The notes under the pieces: generated by a model | What the model saw: the letters and a program-made list of their open reading frames with translations, nothing else | What the model was told of the DNA's origin: nothing | Database searches by the model: none | Shown here: positions 27,601 through 34,801 of the stretch, piece by piece | Layout: every line of letters starts with the position of its first letter | Numbering within the stretch: position 1 is the stretch's first letter | Translations under genes and position numbers: made by a program | Source: Defluviitaleaceae bacterium | Lineage (GTDB): Bacteria; Bacillota; Clostridia; Lachnospirales; WQUN01 | DNA length: 64,000 nucleotides | Assembly (NCBI GenBank): GCA_009780185.1 | Contig: WRAN01000012.1 | Location: 24,458 to 88,457, forward strand | Direction: 5' to 3'

Positions 27601-29091
27601 GTTGAATCAAACTACCTCCCCCACAGATGGGAAGTAATGCAAATAGCGCTTACCGCCGCACTAGAAATCCGCGATCTTGGCGCGGACGCCGAGCAGGCAG
27701 ATGTAAACACAGCCAGCAGCAATCTAATCATTGCAATCTTTGGCCTAACAGGAATACAGCCACAGGAAGTTGCTTCCACGCTTAGCGTACCCGCAGCGGT
27801 CAACGCCGCAAACGGAAACCTTGCCCGTGTTGAACACGGCGGCACATTAAGTCTAAGCCATGTACACGGCTGGGGAGCTAACAATCAAGCCTTCCATGAT
27901 TCACAGACTGCGGTTTTGCGCAACGGCAACTTAGCTACAGGCCACTGGCACACCCACAATGCGCAAAATACTAATCCAAACCTGTTCAACAATGACCCAA
28001 CAGCCCGCCACACCCTTACAATGACATGGCCACATCCCGTAACAATTAACAGTACAAGAATCAGATGGTGGAATGATGTCGTAGCAGGGACAACAACCGG
28101 CGTAGCACCTCCGGGAGCCGATACCTTTGTAGAGTATTGGGATGGAAGTGAATGGGTAAGAATTAACCTCGTAATCAACGACCAAGGTGTGGGTACAGGT
28201 GTTCTTGGTAATATATCCAACGGCACTAACTTCACCAACACACGTTGGAATGGTGTATTTTTTGAGCCGGTTACAACCACAGCCTTCCGCATTAACACAA
28301 CCAGAGCCCCAGGGGTTGGAATGGATGCCGGTATTGGTGCTACCCAATGGGAGATATTTGGTGTGGTAGCTCCTTCTGCTGATGCAACACTGGAAACGCT
28401 AACGGTTGATGGCATTAATCAACTACCTTATGCAGCGCCACCTATGCAGGCTGATCTTACCGTACTCTATCGTATTAACAGCGTAACCGTAGCCGCCACA
28501 CCAAACTGCGACGAAGCAGATGTTTCAATAACTGTATCTGGTGCGGCAGAGGTTAATCTGGCTGGGGAAGTATCCAATTTACCTGTAGGCGAAACAATTA
28601 TCACAATTACCATTACCGCAGAAGATGGTACGACTACACGTATATACACCATTGCCGTAACCCGTCAAGAAGAACCCGAATGTGCACTGGACGAAGCAAT
28701 AGAATATGCCCAAGCGCTGACGCGAGAGGACTACACATTCGTAAGCTGGACAGATATGCAAGAAGCACTATTGCGTGCAATATCTGTTAGGGATAATGCA
28801 TCATCAACACCGGCACAAAGGACTTCAGCAACAACCAGACTATGGAATATGATTGAAGCGCTTGTTGATGCTCCCCCACCCCCACCAGTACCAGATAGAA
28901 CTGCATTGATTAATGCAATTGAATATGCGGAAGGCCTAGTTCGAGATGACTTCACATTCGTGGGTTGGACGGACTTACAAGAAGCGCTAGGAAGGGCAAG
29001 GGCTGTCCGTGACAATCCAAATGCCACCGAAGCTCAAATTGCCTCAGCCACGACGAGGCTTAATGCGGCAATAGCTATGCGTTTGCCATAG
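21649..29091 (+). CDS. Giant secreted protein with two HExxH metallopeptidase-like domains
   Basis: 2480 residues from a GTG with AAAGGAG 7 bases upstream. A signal peptide ends near residue 35 (V-S-V-F-A-H-S), then an acidic Asp/Glu/Tyr stretch to about 90. A first zinc-protease-like site is H791-E-V-G-H795, with a candidate third ligand in N-N-R-G-E-M-F-A-G-L-F-E. A second is H1668-E-I-G-H1672 in a domain (about 1510-1960) resembling DUF6055-type secreted proteins. FIVAR-like helical repeats occur around 1320-1500 and 1990-2050; a discoidin/F5-8C-like lectin region around 2060-2240; a cadherin-like beta-sandwich around 2250-2335; and two more FIVAR-like repeats end the protein. There is no LPXTG or SLH, so it is probably released or held by its binding domains. 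Glycoprotein or mucin degradation is likely but inferred. Confidence 0.8.
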   Translation: MKRKQLTRRLLSFIVAFIMTFSSLIAALPVSVFAHSAEEPLGHYQDIDLEDEWSDEENTDETEDEYNDDYPDYNPDENDDEYIYGPETPEIMPLPLGYEIMLYSYPTFMDYAVFDMLDLRGIEIRISNGMGMTVLSYSDITPEMISWENERDLNYRADFIANQALNKTYRTLIITPVEGAYVTIDLPVQRYAFREGVMFVIHLAPGNPVNGGIGEIRRNPATTGDAAVQHHVFGNITTPTLLGEDGKLLPGVDANAVFEIVHNRGNQVGYGIRSVSRNTMIDTSWDNPGWASWVWADTGRSQGPETINNAFIWRIIRLPNGFYSIQYVDRDDRVEQFEGPRTMSANAIAPSLEPGTNTTSRVHVNRVNLSNPSWWQNPNLWFTLVMGEPYDVEAEVISIGDIELTDGDLYVGSVLTAGAVTFNIPGNPVTNINWQWYRGESEYGPWTAIDGATANNYALSNADDSKWIRAGVHPGGYIIGASAFSNPVGPVGSPEFVLHSADILSIRMIEMGWIDIRWRNRMAFDTTISHEQNAIRRPENFRLTIDGVEVGIEIAMYYEFPIANPHTFMSSIRVENWQYWWDKFEINQINHPNSSTPLFYDWLNYDINNDPLGIFEWCDIDGMFTFTGKAVPFDVQLQVLAPLPRHASAGGGTITTMDVVYDVLYIPYYQFIAPIYSSVSHPYSPYSDIYIRIAGTMSRTNALANAERARIMLVHTLYYDDVESDFLNGIITQSLQRHGFNKILTGSGENAVFTPEFRGRTFGSSPAAGYGGRNNFTNAAGGMMSVNVFNHEVGHAVDGFAIMYLADNATDPEIREFFNDIRRRLAFYFAEIQEQDWFNPGFGGTFRNNRGEMFAGLFEIWFNTRTQNNAQPTGRLALQGYHPELYQLASSFLVSQDFPHIPGWNRPAPSTFRGQRTPRAFVPNRGAAHDLTTIRYQFGSMWEVEPTAVGQLGIPTAFNSPAHRAPTPGARPYSGGQYFKILDSVRYQWWTGSMYGTQLNTWFDWSAGTAAPMRGTFIVTPHEFRMPDGSYKTVYSITASGDDFGADGGPFDHRFGNDLHNLPGVFANQDGSGRHYGGSSFGITNPSLVDVPEPRPVVRGMPHNPSDPYQLWYFVGIQGRYMQIANLGMNLRGHQMVISTRDGYAPWSGGTYYLEPWQMNPEPGAIMQIVQMRPTPAAAGQNTRLTHFRYNVIPGVRYDSIMEDVWIDADENAIWIRWTDIVATQDLSIVSYVNNFRVAQAGNYIELIHGHTLGNITKLYMAEPATAGLLGGAGLNIQFTGIAWTIDNLPLNNQRTFNFRGENWPAPSDEWDTLNERVAYAQGLLNLPTEVSADGTDVRDTTYWVTRLVMDSLLNVVSTARATLHPALNASSVTTADIVNATDALNAAISQFSTARVLGNTEPGGGHPELIEELSELMAYLQDLVDDTYVSEDGMDVLATEFWVTQEVMDDIEDAMYTAEGIVAAPPENAAIIQAAIDDINDAIDLIMDESRWGREKITFLPPGSLGGVIGNTFVRDYDPNARWSLYHSIVTEHFIIFWENTGTWTNGGPSTAQYTGVDSTNTFLPMAEIAEAHDRIFEFIRDDIGWANPERANPRRGDPDNRHRWDTHRMISFIDYRNAWHASGGTTGSGDNRIGTIWQSLVPSRPSRYWPGSTTTIEPYRFPTFVHEIGHAFQAMSRIEYPTNVTNNAGPGAVGSLGEIQSQHKVWQMYPGWFYMEHHGQLFMNNTHRGFLHQTVQWSAPMLFEYWTYLHGSTIAGRLNRQGVPSLPQDIVAAYIRYTGITQEQFNDEVFDASRRFVTWDMPRIRDVNAPFANSDQFATALTTDGRDGWHRISEMRAPNSYGFNAIRLDVPESGTIVNLEFQGLGHPDFAITAARRQLAGWRYGFVAMTSDGTRVYGPMNSASYANPTGSTSFTIPANTEYLWLIVTGAPTQHWNGAIGHGTENWGYEIRLENAAFHNTVAITFVGTDFRMLDNSIAAAQARVESNYLPHRWEVMQIALTAALEIRDLGADAEQADVNTASSNLIIAIFGLTGIQPQEVASTLSVPAAVNAANGNLARVEHGGTLSLSHVHGWGANNQAFHDSQTAVLRNGNLATGHWHTHNAQNTNPNLFNNDPTARHTLTMTWPHPVTINSTRIRWWNDVVAGTTTGVAPPGADTFVEYWDGSEWVRINLVINDQGVGTGVLGNISNGTNFTNTRWNGVFFEPVTTTAFRINTTRAPGVGMDAGIGATQWEIFGVVAPSADATLETLTVDGINQLPYAAPPMQADLTVLYRINSVTVAATPNCDEADVSITVSGAAEVNLAGEVSNLPVGETIITITITAEDGTTTRIYTIAVTRQEEPECALDEAIEYAQALTREDYTFVSWTDMQEALLRAISVRDNASSTPAQRTSATTRLWNMIEALVDAPPPPPVPDRTALINAIEYAEGLVRDDFTFVGWTDLQEALGRARAVRDNPNATEAQIASATTRLNAAIAMRLP

Positions 29092-29117
29092 AGTCCTTCG
29101 GGCGAATCCCTTAGGAA

Positions 29118-29149
29118 GCCGAAAATGCGTGTTCAATCGCATTTTCGGC
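29118..29149. other. Perfect 12-bp hairpin between two secreted-protein genes
   Basis: GCCGAAAATGCG (29118-29129) pairs fully with 29138-29149 around an 8-nt loop. No T run follows, so it is more likely an mRNA processing or stability element than a terminator. Confidence 0.55.
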
Positions 29150-29229
29150 AACTGATGGGCAAATATATAAAACTCAACAGAAAGGGAGCGTCGCCAAAAC
29201 GAAACTTAAATGCGAAAGGAGTTATAAAA

Positions 29230-29904
29230 ATGCAAAGAATGAGGAATAAAAAACGTCTAACAGGTTTAGTTATTGCCTTTTTATTGGTATTTGTAACCGG
29301 CTCAGCATTTGCTCTTGTACCTGGGCATCTTGATATCTTGGGTAATGTAAATTTACAAGCCCCTGGGTATGTGCGTTGGCACAGTGTTGCGGGGACAGTA
29401 TCGCAAAATCCGGATGCCCCTGTTGTTCCTGCAGGTCTTCCGATAGGTGCTATGCAAGTAGCTGAAATCGTAGACAGGGCGCTACCTGGCCCCAATACAA
29501 CCGACCAGCGAATTGCATGGGATATGTACTTTGCTGACATTGGTCATATACCTTTGGTTACATCTCATCGTGCTAGGCTAACAGCCACAGCAATTAACGA
29601 CTCCAATATGCCCGCAGAAATTTTTGCCGCAAGCTATCATTGGGAAGATGCTGCAGGTGTTACTATACCTACCGCACAAATAATTGCAGATTTTGGCCTC
29701 ACTGTTGATATCGACGAAATAAATTTCTCTGGCACTGCAAACGCGTTAGCCCCTGGGGGTATATCAGATGACCTGATAGTTACGGTTAACTGGAGCGGCA
29801 TAACACCCAACAACTTTGGCCCAGGCACAGTGAATCCAGTAACAGGCCGACCACACGCGTTTGCCGCAAGGCTTGTCATAACGTTTGACTACGCACCACT
29901 GTAG
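29230..29904 (+). CDS. TasA/camelysin-like secreted protein
   Basis: 224 residues from ATG 29230 with AAAGGAG upstream. The N terminus M-Q-R-M-R-N-K-K-R is followed by a hydrophobic core and A-F-A-L-V-P-G-H-L-D-I-L-G-N, the pattern of SipW-processed substrates (hydrophobic segment, then an early beta strand ending in x-L-x-[IL]). The rest is beta-rich with repeated R-L/V-x-x-T-F/I strands and no Cys. Length and the directly following SipW-type peptidase suggest a fibre-forming matrix protein like TasA or camelysin; this is inference from context and weak sequence likeness, not a certain homology. Confidence 0.5.
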   Translation: MQRMRNKKRLTGLVIAFLLVFVTGSAFALVPGHLDILGNVNLQAPGYVRWHSVAGTVSQNPDAPVVPAGLPIGAMQVAEIVDRALPGPNTTDQRIAWDMYFADIGHIPLVTSHRARLTATAINDSNMPAEIFAASYHWEDAAGVTIPTAQIIADFGLTVDIDEINFSGTANALAPGGISDDLIVTVNWSGITPNNFGPGTVNPVTGRPHAFAARLVITFDYAPL

Positions 29905-29949
29905 GACCAGTAGCTTTTATCACCGCATTGTACTCTAAGTAATATCGTC

Positions 29950-30007
29950 ATCGGAAATAGCATAATGGTTTTCCCTTTCGGCTGTTATGCTATTTCCGAT
30001 TTTTTTA
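29950..30007 (+). terminator. Strong terminator between the TasA-like gene and the signal peptidase gene
   Basis: A perfect 16-bp stem (ATCGGAAATAGCATAA with 29985-30000) is followed by TTTTTTTATT. It ends 34 bp before the signal peptidase start, so the peptidase either has its own promoter or depends on readthrough, giving more substrate than enzyme. Confidence 0.92.
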
Positions 30008-30040
30008 TTCCGATTTCTTTATATTAGAGGGCTGATACTA

Positions 30041-31231
30041 ATGAAAAACGATAGCTTGAAGCTTACTAAAATTGTATGTGCTGTGCTTGTACTTACCCAG
30101 ACCCTAATCATGATAATCCCAGGCAGCGCGTTTAACCTGTTTAATATTGCCATGCAATTGCGCCCTGGAGTATACGCGGCGCTTACGGCAGCAATTCTCA
30201 TTTTCATGGGCTTTGACCTCCGGCCTGTACATAAGGCTTATAGCGCCAACATGATTTCAGTTTTATCGGTAATACTGTTTGGCATTACCGTACTTATAGT
30301 TTCGATCCTTTTTGGTGTCGGCGCCAATGTTATGATGATTAATATTTCTGTTCCAATCCGCAACTTATGGGAGGTTGGCTTGGTTGTGGTTCTGGGTGAG
30401 TTCATTAGATATAAACTCATCAAGGCAACCAATCATCAAAATCGGACAGGCGTTGTAATTGCCGTAACAATTGTACTAGCATACGGACATATGACCGGTG
30501 TACGCACCTTTTTTCATGGTGATTTGGTCTTTTGGGATGCCTTTTTTCAGCGGATGCTGCTCCCAATTGTAGTTAGTGCAGTTGCCAGCTACTTTGCCAT
30601 GGAAGGAAGCTTTTTGTCGGTTATTCTTCTATCCTTTATTTATACACAGGCAACATATTTTTTGCCTGTTTTGCCGGATATCCAGCCAACGTCCTGGGCG
30701 CTTATAAGCTGTGCTCTTGTGTTTATTTCAGCGATTATTTACAGGTTTGTAATAAGTGATAATCGCCGTGCAATACGCATACGAGATAAACGTGCGGCTA
30801 AATATACAAAGAGGCCCATCTTATTCAACGTGATTACCGCAGCAGTAATAGTAGCTATTATTGCGTTTTTCATGGGCGAATTCCCTATATACCCAGTGGT
30901 GATTTTAACAGACTCCATGGAGGGTACCCTTGATAGGGGCTCTATCGCATTTGTGGAAAGAGTACCCCAGGGGGAAGCCGCTATAATGGTTGATGAAGGC
31001 TATGTCATCCATTTTCTAAGCAGGGGAAGAGTTGATTATATTCACAGGGTTGTTGCCTTCAGACATGATGCTTACGGAATAAGGGAATACATAACCCAAG
31101 GCGATGCCAGCCCTATTGTGGATCCGGTCCCGGTTATAGGAGATGATGTGCTTGGAATTGCACGGGCATCTATACGATTTTTGGGATGGCCATATATTTT
31201 CTTTCGAGCTGTATTCGATGCATTCGGCTAG
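30041..31231 (+). CDS. SipW-type (Ser/His) signal peptidase I with large membrane domain
   Basis: 396 residues from ATG 30041 (GAGGG upstream). The first 270 residues are a multi-pass membrane region with about eight hydrophobic segments, then a signal peptidase S26 domain: V-I-L-T-D-S-M-E-G-T-L with nucleophile Ser292, and D-Y-I-H-R-V-V with His335 in the place of the bacterial general base Lys. Ser/His is the ER-type arrangement of SipW. The residue order (S-M-x-x-T then Y-I-H-R-V) and C-terminal G-D-A-S fit the family. It probably processes the TasA-like protein upstream and perhaps the DUF5305-like partner downstream. Confidence 0.85.
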   Translation: MKNDSLKLTKIVCAVLVLTQTLIMIIPGSAFNLFNIAMQLRPGVYAALTAAILIFMGFDLRPVHKAYSANMISVLSVILFGITVLIVSILFGVGANVMMINISVPIRNLWEVGLVVVLGEFIRYKLIKATNHQNRTGVVIAVTIVLAYGHMTGVRTFFHGDLVFWDAFFQRMLLPIVVSAVASYFAMEGSFLSVILLSFIYTQATYFLPVLPDIQPTSWALISCALVFISAIIYRFVISDNRRAIRIRDKRAAKYTKRPILFNVITAAVIVAIIAFFMGEFPIYPVVILTDSMEGTLDRGSIAFVERVPQGEAAIMVDEGYVIHFLSRGRVDYIHRVVAFRHDAYGIREYITQGDASPIVDPVPVIGDDVLGIARASIRFLGWPYIFFRAVFDAFG

Positions 31232-31263
31232 AATAATACTGCACAAAAAAAGGAGAAGGCATT

Positions 31264-32409
31264 ATGACGAAAAAGATTGCAAATGTATTTAAAACCGCTG
31301 TCGGATATTGGCGGTTTGCAACTTCGACAGTGCTGATTTTTGTGGTGTTTATATTGCTCTTGGTATACGTGATTGCTCTGATGCGTGGCGAGACCAATAC
31401 AGAAGTATCTGGGCGGGCACGGCTTGATTTTAGGGTGTTCTATTTAGAAAATGACATATTTGACGAAAACCCCATCCCTCAAAACCTCCACTTCCTTATG
31501 TCTTTTACAGACTATATTGAAGTGGATGCAGGTTTTAGCGCCTGGTTTGACGATGAATTTCAAATCTACTACGAGTACACAGCCACAGAGCATCTGGTTA
31601 TCCGATATATGGCTACCGGAGACGCAAACATGAACCCTGTTGTATTTGAGGATAAACGGGAGCTTTCTAATTTAAGCGGCAGTACTCACGCGCGCTATAT
31701 TAACTCAGCAGGCGCATCAAACGGCTTAGGTGGCAGCTACACCATCAATCCCAGACCCCATATAGACACGTATTTACACTTTGTGCATGAGCAAAGTCAG
31801 CAAATGCACGCAGAAAATCTTATTGCCCGGGGCGTGAGGGGCTTTTCCGCAGAATTGTTTTTAGACTTCACTTTCACTATAACAGTTCCTGAGTTAGATT
31901 TTAGGCAGACACTTAGTCACGGGTATCGCCTTTCTCTTTCAACTGAAGTTTACTCATTTATAATTACTGGCCATCCAACCTTTATAGAAACCATACCATT
32001 AACTGTTATCAACCTACCTTTTACAATGAGCTTTTTTATGGTTGTATTCTTGGTGGCCATTTTCACATTGTCAGTCTACTGCTTCTATCTTGGAGTTAAA
32101 CAACTGCGTGCAGATACTAACGAGCGCAAGCAAAAAACTTTGGATATACTTAAAAAATACGCCAATGAAATAATTATCAGGGATATTCCTTTGAATTTAA
32201 TAAAATATGAGATTTACAAAGTTAACGCATTTGAAGAACTTCTTAAACTAGCCATAAACCTTAACAAACATATTATGTGCCATCACAATGATAAACAGGC
32301 AGAGTTTGCGGTTATTGTGGAAGGATACGCCTATTACTTCATTACTAAATATACTGAATCTGATAAAGAAGAAGTGTTTGAAAAGAAAGAAGAGACATTT
32401 TCGTTTTAG
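31264..32409 (+). CDS. DUF5305-like membrane protein
   Basis: 381 residues, AAGGAG 9 bases upstream of ATG. One membrane segment near 22-41, an extracytoplasmic beta-rich domain of about 210 residues, a second membrane segment near 257-280 (F-F-M-V-V-F-L-V-A-I-F-T-L-S-V-Y-C-F-Y) and a cytoplasmic C-terminal domain of about 100 residues. The build, the D-I-x-x-Y-x-F start of the outer domain and the place directly behind a SipW-type peptidase match the DUF5305 family, which co-occurs with such peptidases in Firmicutes and archaea. Function unknown. 32 bp behind the peptidase gene, so one operon. Confidence 0.6.
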   Translation: MTKKIANVFKTAVGYWRFATSTVLIFVVFILLLVYVIALMRGETNTEVSGRARLDFRVFYLENDIFDENPIPQNLHFLMSFTDYIEVDAGFSAWFDDEFQIYYEYTATEHLVIRYMATGDANMNPVVFEDKRELSNLSGSTHARYINSAGASNGLGGSYTINPRPHIDTYLHFVHEQSQQMHAENLIARGVRGFSAELFLDFTFTITVPELDFRQTLSHGYRLSLSTEVYSFIITGHPTFIETIPLTVINLPFTMSFFMVVFLVAIFTLSVYCFYLGVKQLRADTNERKQKTLDILKKYANEIIIRDIPLNLIKYEIYKVNAFEELLKLAINLNKHIMCHHNDKQAEFAVIVEGYAYYFITKYTESDKEEVFEKKEETFSF

Positions 32410-32430
32410 TCTACATGCCAAGCCCGACAA

Positions 32431-32482
32431 AAAAAACTTTCCTTGCAAATGAAAAGATATTGGCAAGGAAAGTTTTTCTTTT
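32431..32482 (+). terminator. Terminator ending the secretion locus
   Basis: Stem AAAAACTTTCCTTGC (32432-32446) pairs with 32463-32477, followed by a T-rich run. Confidence 0.88.
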
Positions 32483-32569
32483 ATTTTTCTATGGCTACGA
32501 AGGCCAACTTTTTGGTGGCTTTTTTTGCATTAAATTTTTTTCAAGAAAGTTACGCTATAGCCAACTCCA

Positions 32570-32578
32570 TGTTATAAT
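32570..32578 (+). promoter_or_regulatory. Extended -10 promoter of the SPFH operon
   Basis: TATAAT at 32573-32578 preceded by TGT; no good -35 at 17 bp. It lies 25 bp before the SPFH start codon. Confidence 0.45.
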
Positions 32579-32602
32579 ATCCTTAAAAAAGGCGGTATTA
32601 AT

Positions 32603-33730
32603 ATGGCAATAGTTGATGTTGTAAAATTTAACGGTGGCCCGGATGTTTTCGCGTGGAAATTCCCAAGCGAAGCCCTTTCTACCTGGACTCAGGTCATAGT
32701 CAATGAAACCCAGGAGGCAATACTGTTAAAAGGCGGCCAGATAGCAGATGTACTGGGCCCCGGCCGTCACGTGCTGGAAACAGCCAATATCCCCATCCTT
32801 TCTAAGCTGGTCAACATCCCATTTGGCGGACGTTCCCCCTTTACCGCGGAGGTATGGTACATAAACAAAGTACACTCTCTGAGTATAAAATGGGGAACCC
32901 CTACTCCTATACAGCTGCAAGACCCCAAATACAAGGTCTTTCTTCCTGTGCGCTCCTTCGGGCAGTTTGGATTGCAAATTATCGAACCTAAAAAGTTTTT
33001 ATTAAAGCTAGTAGGCACCTTGCCCGTGTTTACCAAAGACAGTATAGAAAAGTTCTTCCGCGGCCTATATCTTACTAAGGTCAAGGATGCCATTGCATCA
33101 TATCTGGTGAAAAAGGGGATAAGCGCACTGGAAATCAATGCATACCTGATGGAATTATCCAATCATATGCAGGATGTTATGTTTCCAGTGTTTGATGAAT
33201 ATGGCATACGCCTTCTCAACTTCAATGTTAATAATATCAACGTCCCGGAAGATGACCCAGGTGTAAAGAAACTTAAAAACGCATTGGCAAAACGGGCAGA
33301 GATGGATATCGTAGGCTTTTCATATGTACAAGAGCGCTCCTTCGACACATTAGAGGGTGCCGCAACCAACCCAGGTCAAGCCCAAACCGGAATGATGGGC
33401 ATTGGCATGGGGTTAGGGATTGGCGGCGCCATGGGTAATCAAATTGGAGCAATGGCACAAGGTATGAACACCGCAGGAACAAAAACATGCCCTGGCTGTA
33501 ACGCGAGTATCCCACAGACGTCACGGTTCTGCCCAGAATGCGGCAATGATACTAACAGATCAGCCACATCAAGAATCTGCCCTACGTGTAGAGCGTCAAT
33601 TGAAAGCGAACGGGCAAGATTCTGCCACGAATGCGGCGGTGCAATGGATAGAAAATGCCCCGGCTGTGGCGCAGCAATAGACGGAAACCCAAGGTTTTGC
33701 CCAGAGTGCGGCAATAACCTGCAAGGTTAG
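32603..33730 (+). CDS. SPFH-domain protein with three zinc ribbons (YdjI-like)
   Basis: 375 residues. Residues 1-245 form an SPFH/band-7 domain of the virion-core-like type (V-N-E-T-Q-E-A-I-L-L-K-G-G, then G-P-G-R-H-V-L-E-T-A-N-I-P), as in B. subtilis YdjI. A Gly/Met-rich linker (about 255-290) is followed by three double-CxxC zinc ribbons: C-P-G-C with C-P-E-C, C-P-T-C with C-H-E-C, and C-P-G-C with C-P-E-C. YdjI-type proteins work with membrane-stress components and keep membrane order. First gene of a three-gene module, 14 bp before the next. Confidence 0.85.
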   Translation: MAIVDVVKFNGGPDVFAWKFPSEALSTWTQVIVNETQEAILLKGGQIADVLGPGRHVLETANIPILSKLVNIPFGGRSPFTAEVWYINKVHSLSIKWGTPTPIQLQDPKYKVFLPVRSFGQFGLQIIEPKKFLLKLVGTLPVFTKDSIEKFFRGLYLTKVKDAIASYLVKKGISALEINAYLMELSNHMQDVMFPVFDEYGIRLLNFNVNNINVPEDDPGVKKLKNALAKRAEMDIVGFSYVQERSFDTLEGAATNPGQAQTGMMGIGMGLGIGGAMGNQIGAMAQGMNTAGTKTCPGCNASIPQTSRFCPECGNDTNRSATSRICPTCRASIESERARFCHECGGAMDRKCPGCGAAIDGNPRFCPECGNNLQG

Positions 33731-33744
33731 GAAGGTGAATTGAT

Positions 33745-34140
33745 ATGCTGTATATTTTGATCCCCGCGCTAATAGTTATTATATTAGTAGCGTTTTATGC
33801 TTCACGTCACGCGTTCCAAAAAGCCGAAAGCATCTCCCAAGCTCATTCAGACGCTAAAGCGTTAGTCAACGAATGGGAACGACGGATACTAGTTATGCAA
33901 TCAGATATTGCCAACAAAGAACATTCTCAAGGCTTAAACTCTCTTTATGAATCCATTCGCTATTCAGATAAATCCGGAGAAAGCGAAGTAGATAGCCAAA
34001 TAGAATCTACTTTGCTTAGGCTAGAAATGGCCCTAAAGGATAACGCCGTAGAAGATGCCACAGTAGTAATAGATGAACTTACAGCGCTACTAAAGCGCCG
34101 CAGTATTGACATTAGGGCTTCAAAACGAGGTGGATTTTAA
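33745..34140 (+). CDS. Small membrane-anchored coiled-coil protein
   Basis: 131 residues: an N-terminal membrane segment (L-I-P-A-L-I-V-I-I-L-V-A-F) followed by helical, probably coiled-coil sequence rich in Glu/Lys/Ala. No recognised family, though the shape is like a short LemA or the helper proteins of SPFH loci. The gene is preceded by a GGAAGGTG site and its stop shares one base with the next start (TAATG), showing translational coupling in this operon. Confidence 0.7.
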   Translation: MLYILIPALIVIILVAFYASRHAFQKAESISQAHSDAKALVNEWERRILVMQSDIANKEHSQGLNSLYESIRYSDKSGESEVDSQIESTLLRLEMALKDNAVEDATVVIDELTALLKRRSIDIRASKRGGF

Positions 34141-34742
34141 TGCATCATACATCAAAAGCATCAATAACCATGAGTACCATAGTAGGAAAGATACTTAGCC
34201 TAGTTGGCTTTGGCGCTGTAGGGCTCTTTGGCCTTGTCTTGATTGTAATGCTTGCCGAAGGCGATACAGAGGCGGTTATCGGTAGTGCGGTCTTTATTAT
34301 TCCAGGTTTGTTTATGATTATACAAGGCAGAAAGATAAAAAATAGGATACGCAGGTTTAGAACCTATGTATCCAGTATATCTCGCGGCACTACATCTATA
34401 GATGCAATGGCCTCCTTCGTAGGAAAATCCTCAGATTTTGTTATAAGAGACTTGTATAAGATGATCAGCAAAAACTACTTCGTCAATGCCAGAGTTGATA
34501 CCGTAACCAGGCAGATAATAATTGGCAGGCCAACACATATGCCATTTCATCCACAGCCACATATGCCCCCTCACTCGCAACCTCACATGCCTAATCCCGG
34601 CGGCTTCCCAAGTCCAGGTGTAGGCGGCGGACATCAACCTCCTGCCATAGATTCCTATACCTGCAACGGCTGCGGTGCAACAGGCACAAAACAACGAGGA
34701 TTCCATATACAGTGTGACTACTGCGGTTCAATGATAAAATAA
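34140..34742 (+). CDS. Membrane protein with helical domain and C-terminal zinc ribbon
   Basis: 200 residues. Two hydrophobic segments (about 18-40 and 48-62), then a helical module that looks like a winged-helix/PCI-type segment (V-G-K-S-S-D-F-V-I-R-D-L-Y-K-M-I), then a Pro/His/Met-rich linker (H-P-Q-P-H-M-P-P-H-S-Q-P-H-M-P), then a zinc ribbon C-N-G-C-G ... C-D-Y-C-G. The arrangement recurs next to SPFH/YdjI genes. Third gene of the module. The linker His and Met could bind metal, but that is only a possibility. Confidence 0.7.
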   Translation: MHHTSKASITMSTIVGKILSLVGFGAVGLFGLVLIVMLAEGDTEAVIGSAVFIIPGLFMIIQGRKIKNRIRRFRTYVSSISRGTTSIDAMASFVGKSSDFVIRDLYKMISKNYFVNARVDTVTRQIIIGRPTHMPFHPQPHMPPHSQPHMPNPGGFPSPGVGGGHQPPAIDSYTCNGCGATGTKQRGFHIQCDYCGSMIK

Positions 34743-34762
34743 GATTTAAATCAAAAACTAAG

Positions 34763-34797
34763 CCCCCATGACCGCTGCTGCGGATGGGGGTTTTTTA
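34763..34797 (+). terminator. Terminator of the SPFH operon
   Basis: Stem CCCCCAT/ATGGGGG with an inner CCGC/GCGG, followed by TTTTTTA. The stop of the convergent beta-helix gene lies 5 bp beyond. Confidence 0.9.
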
Positions 34798-34801
34798 TTT
34801 A

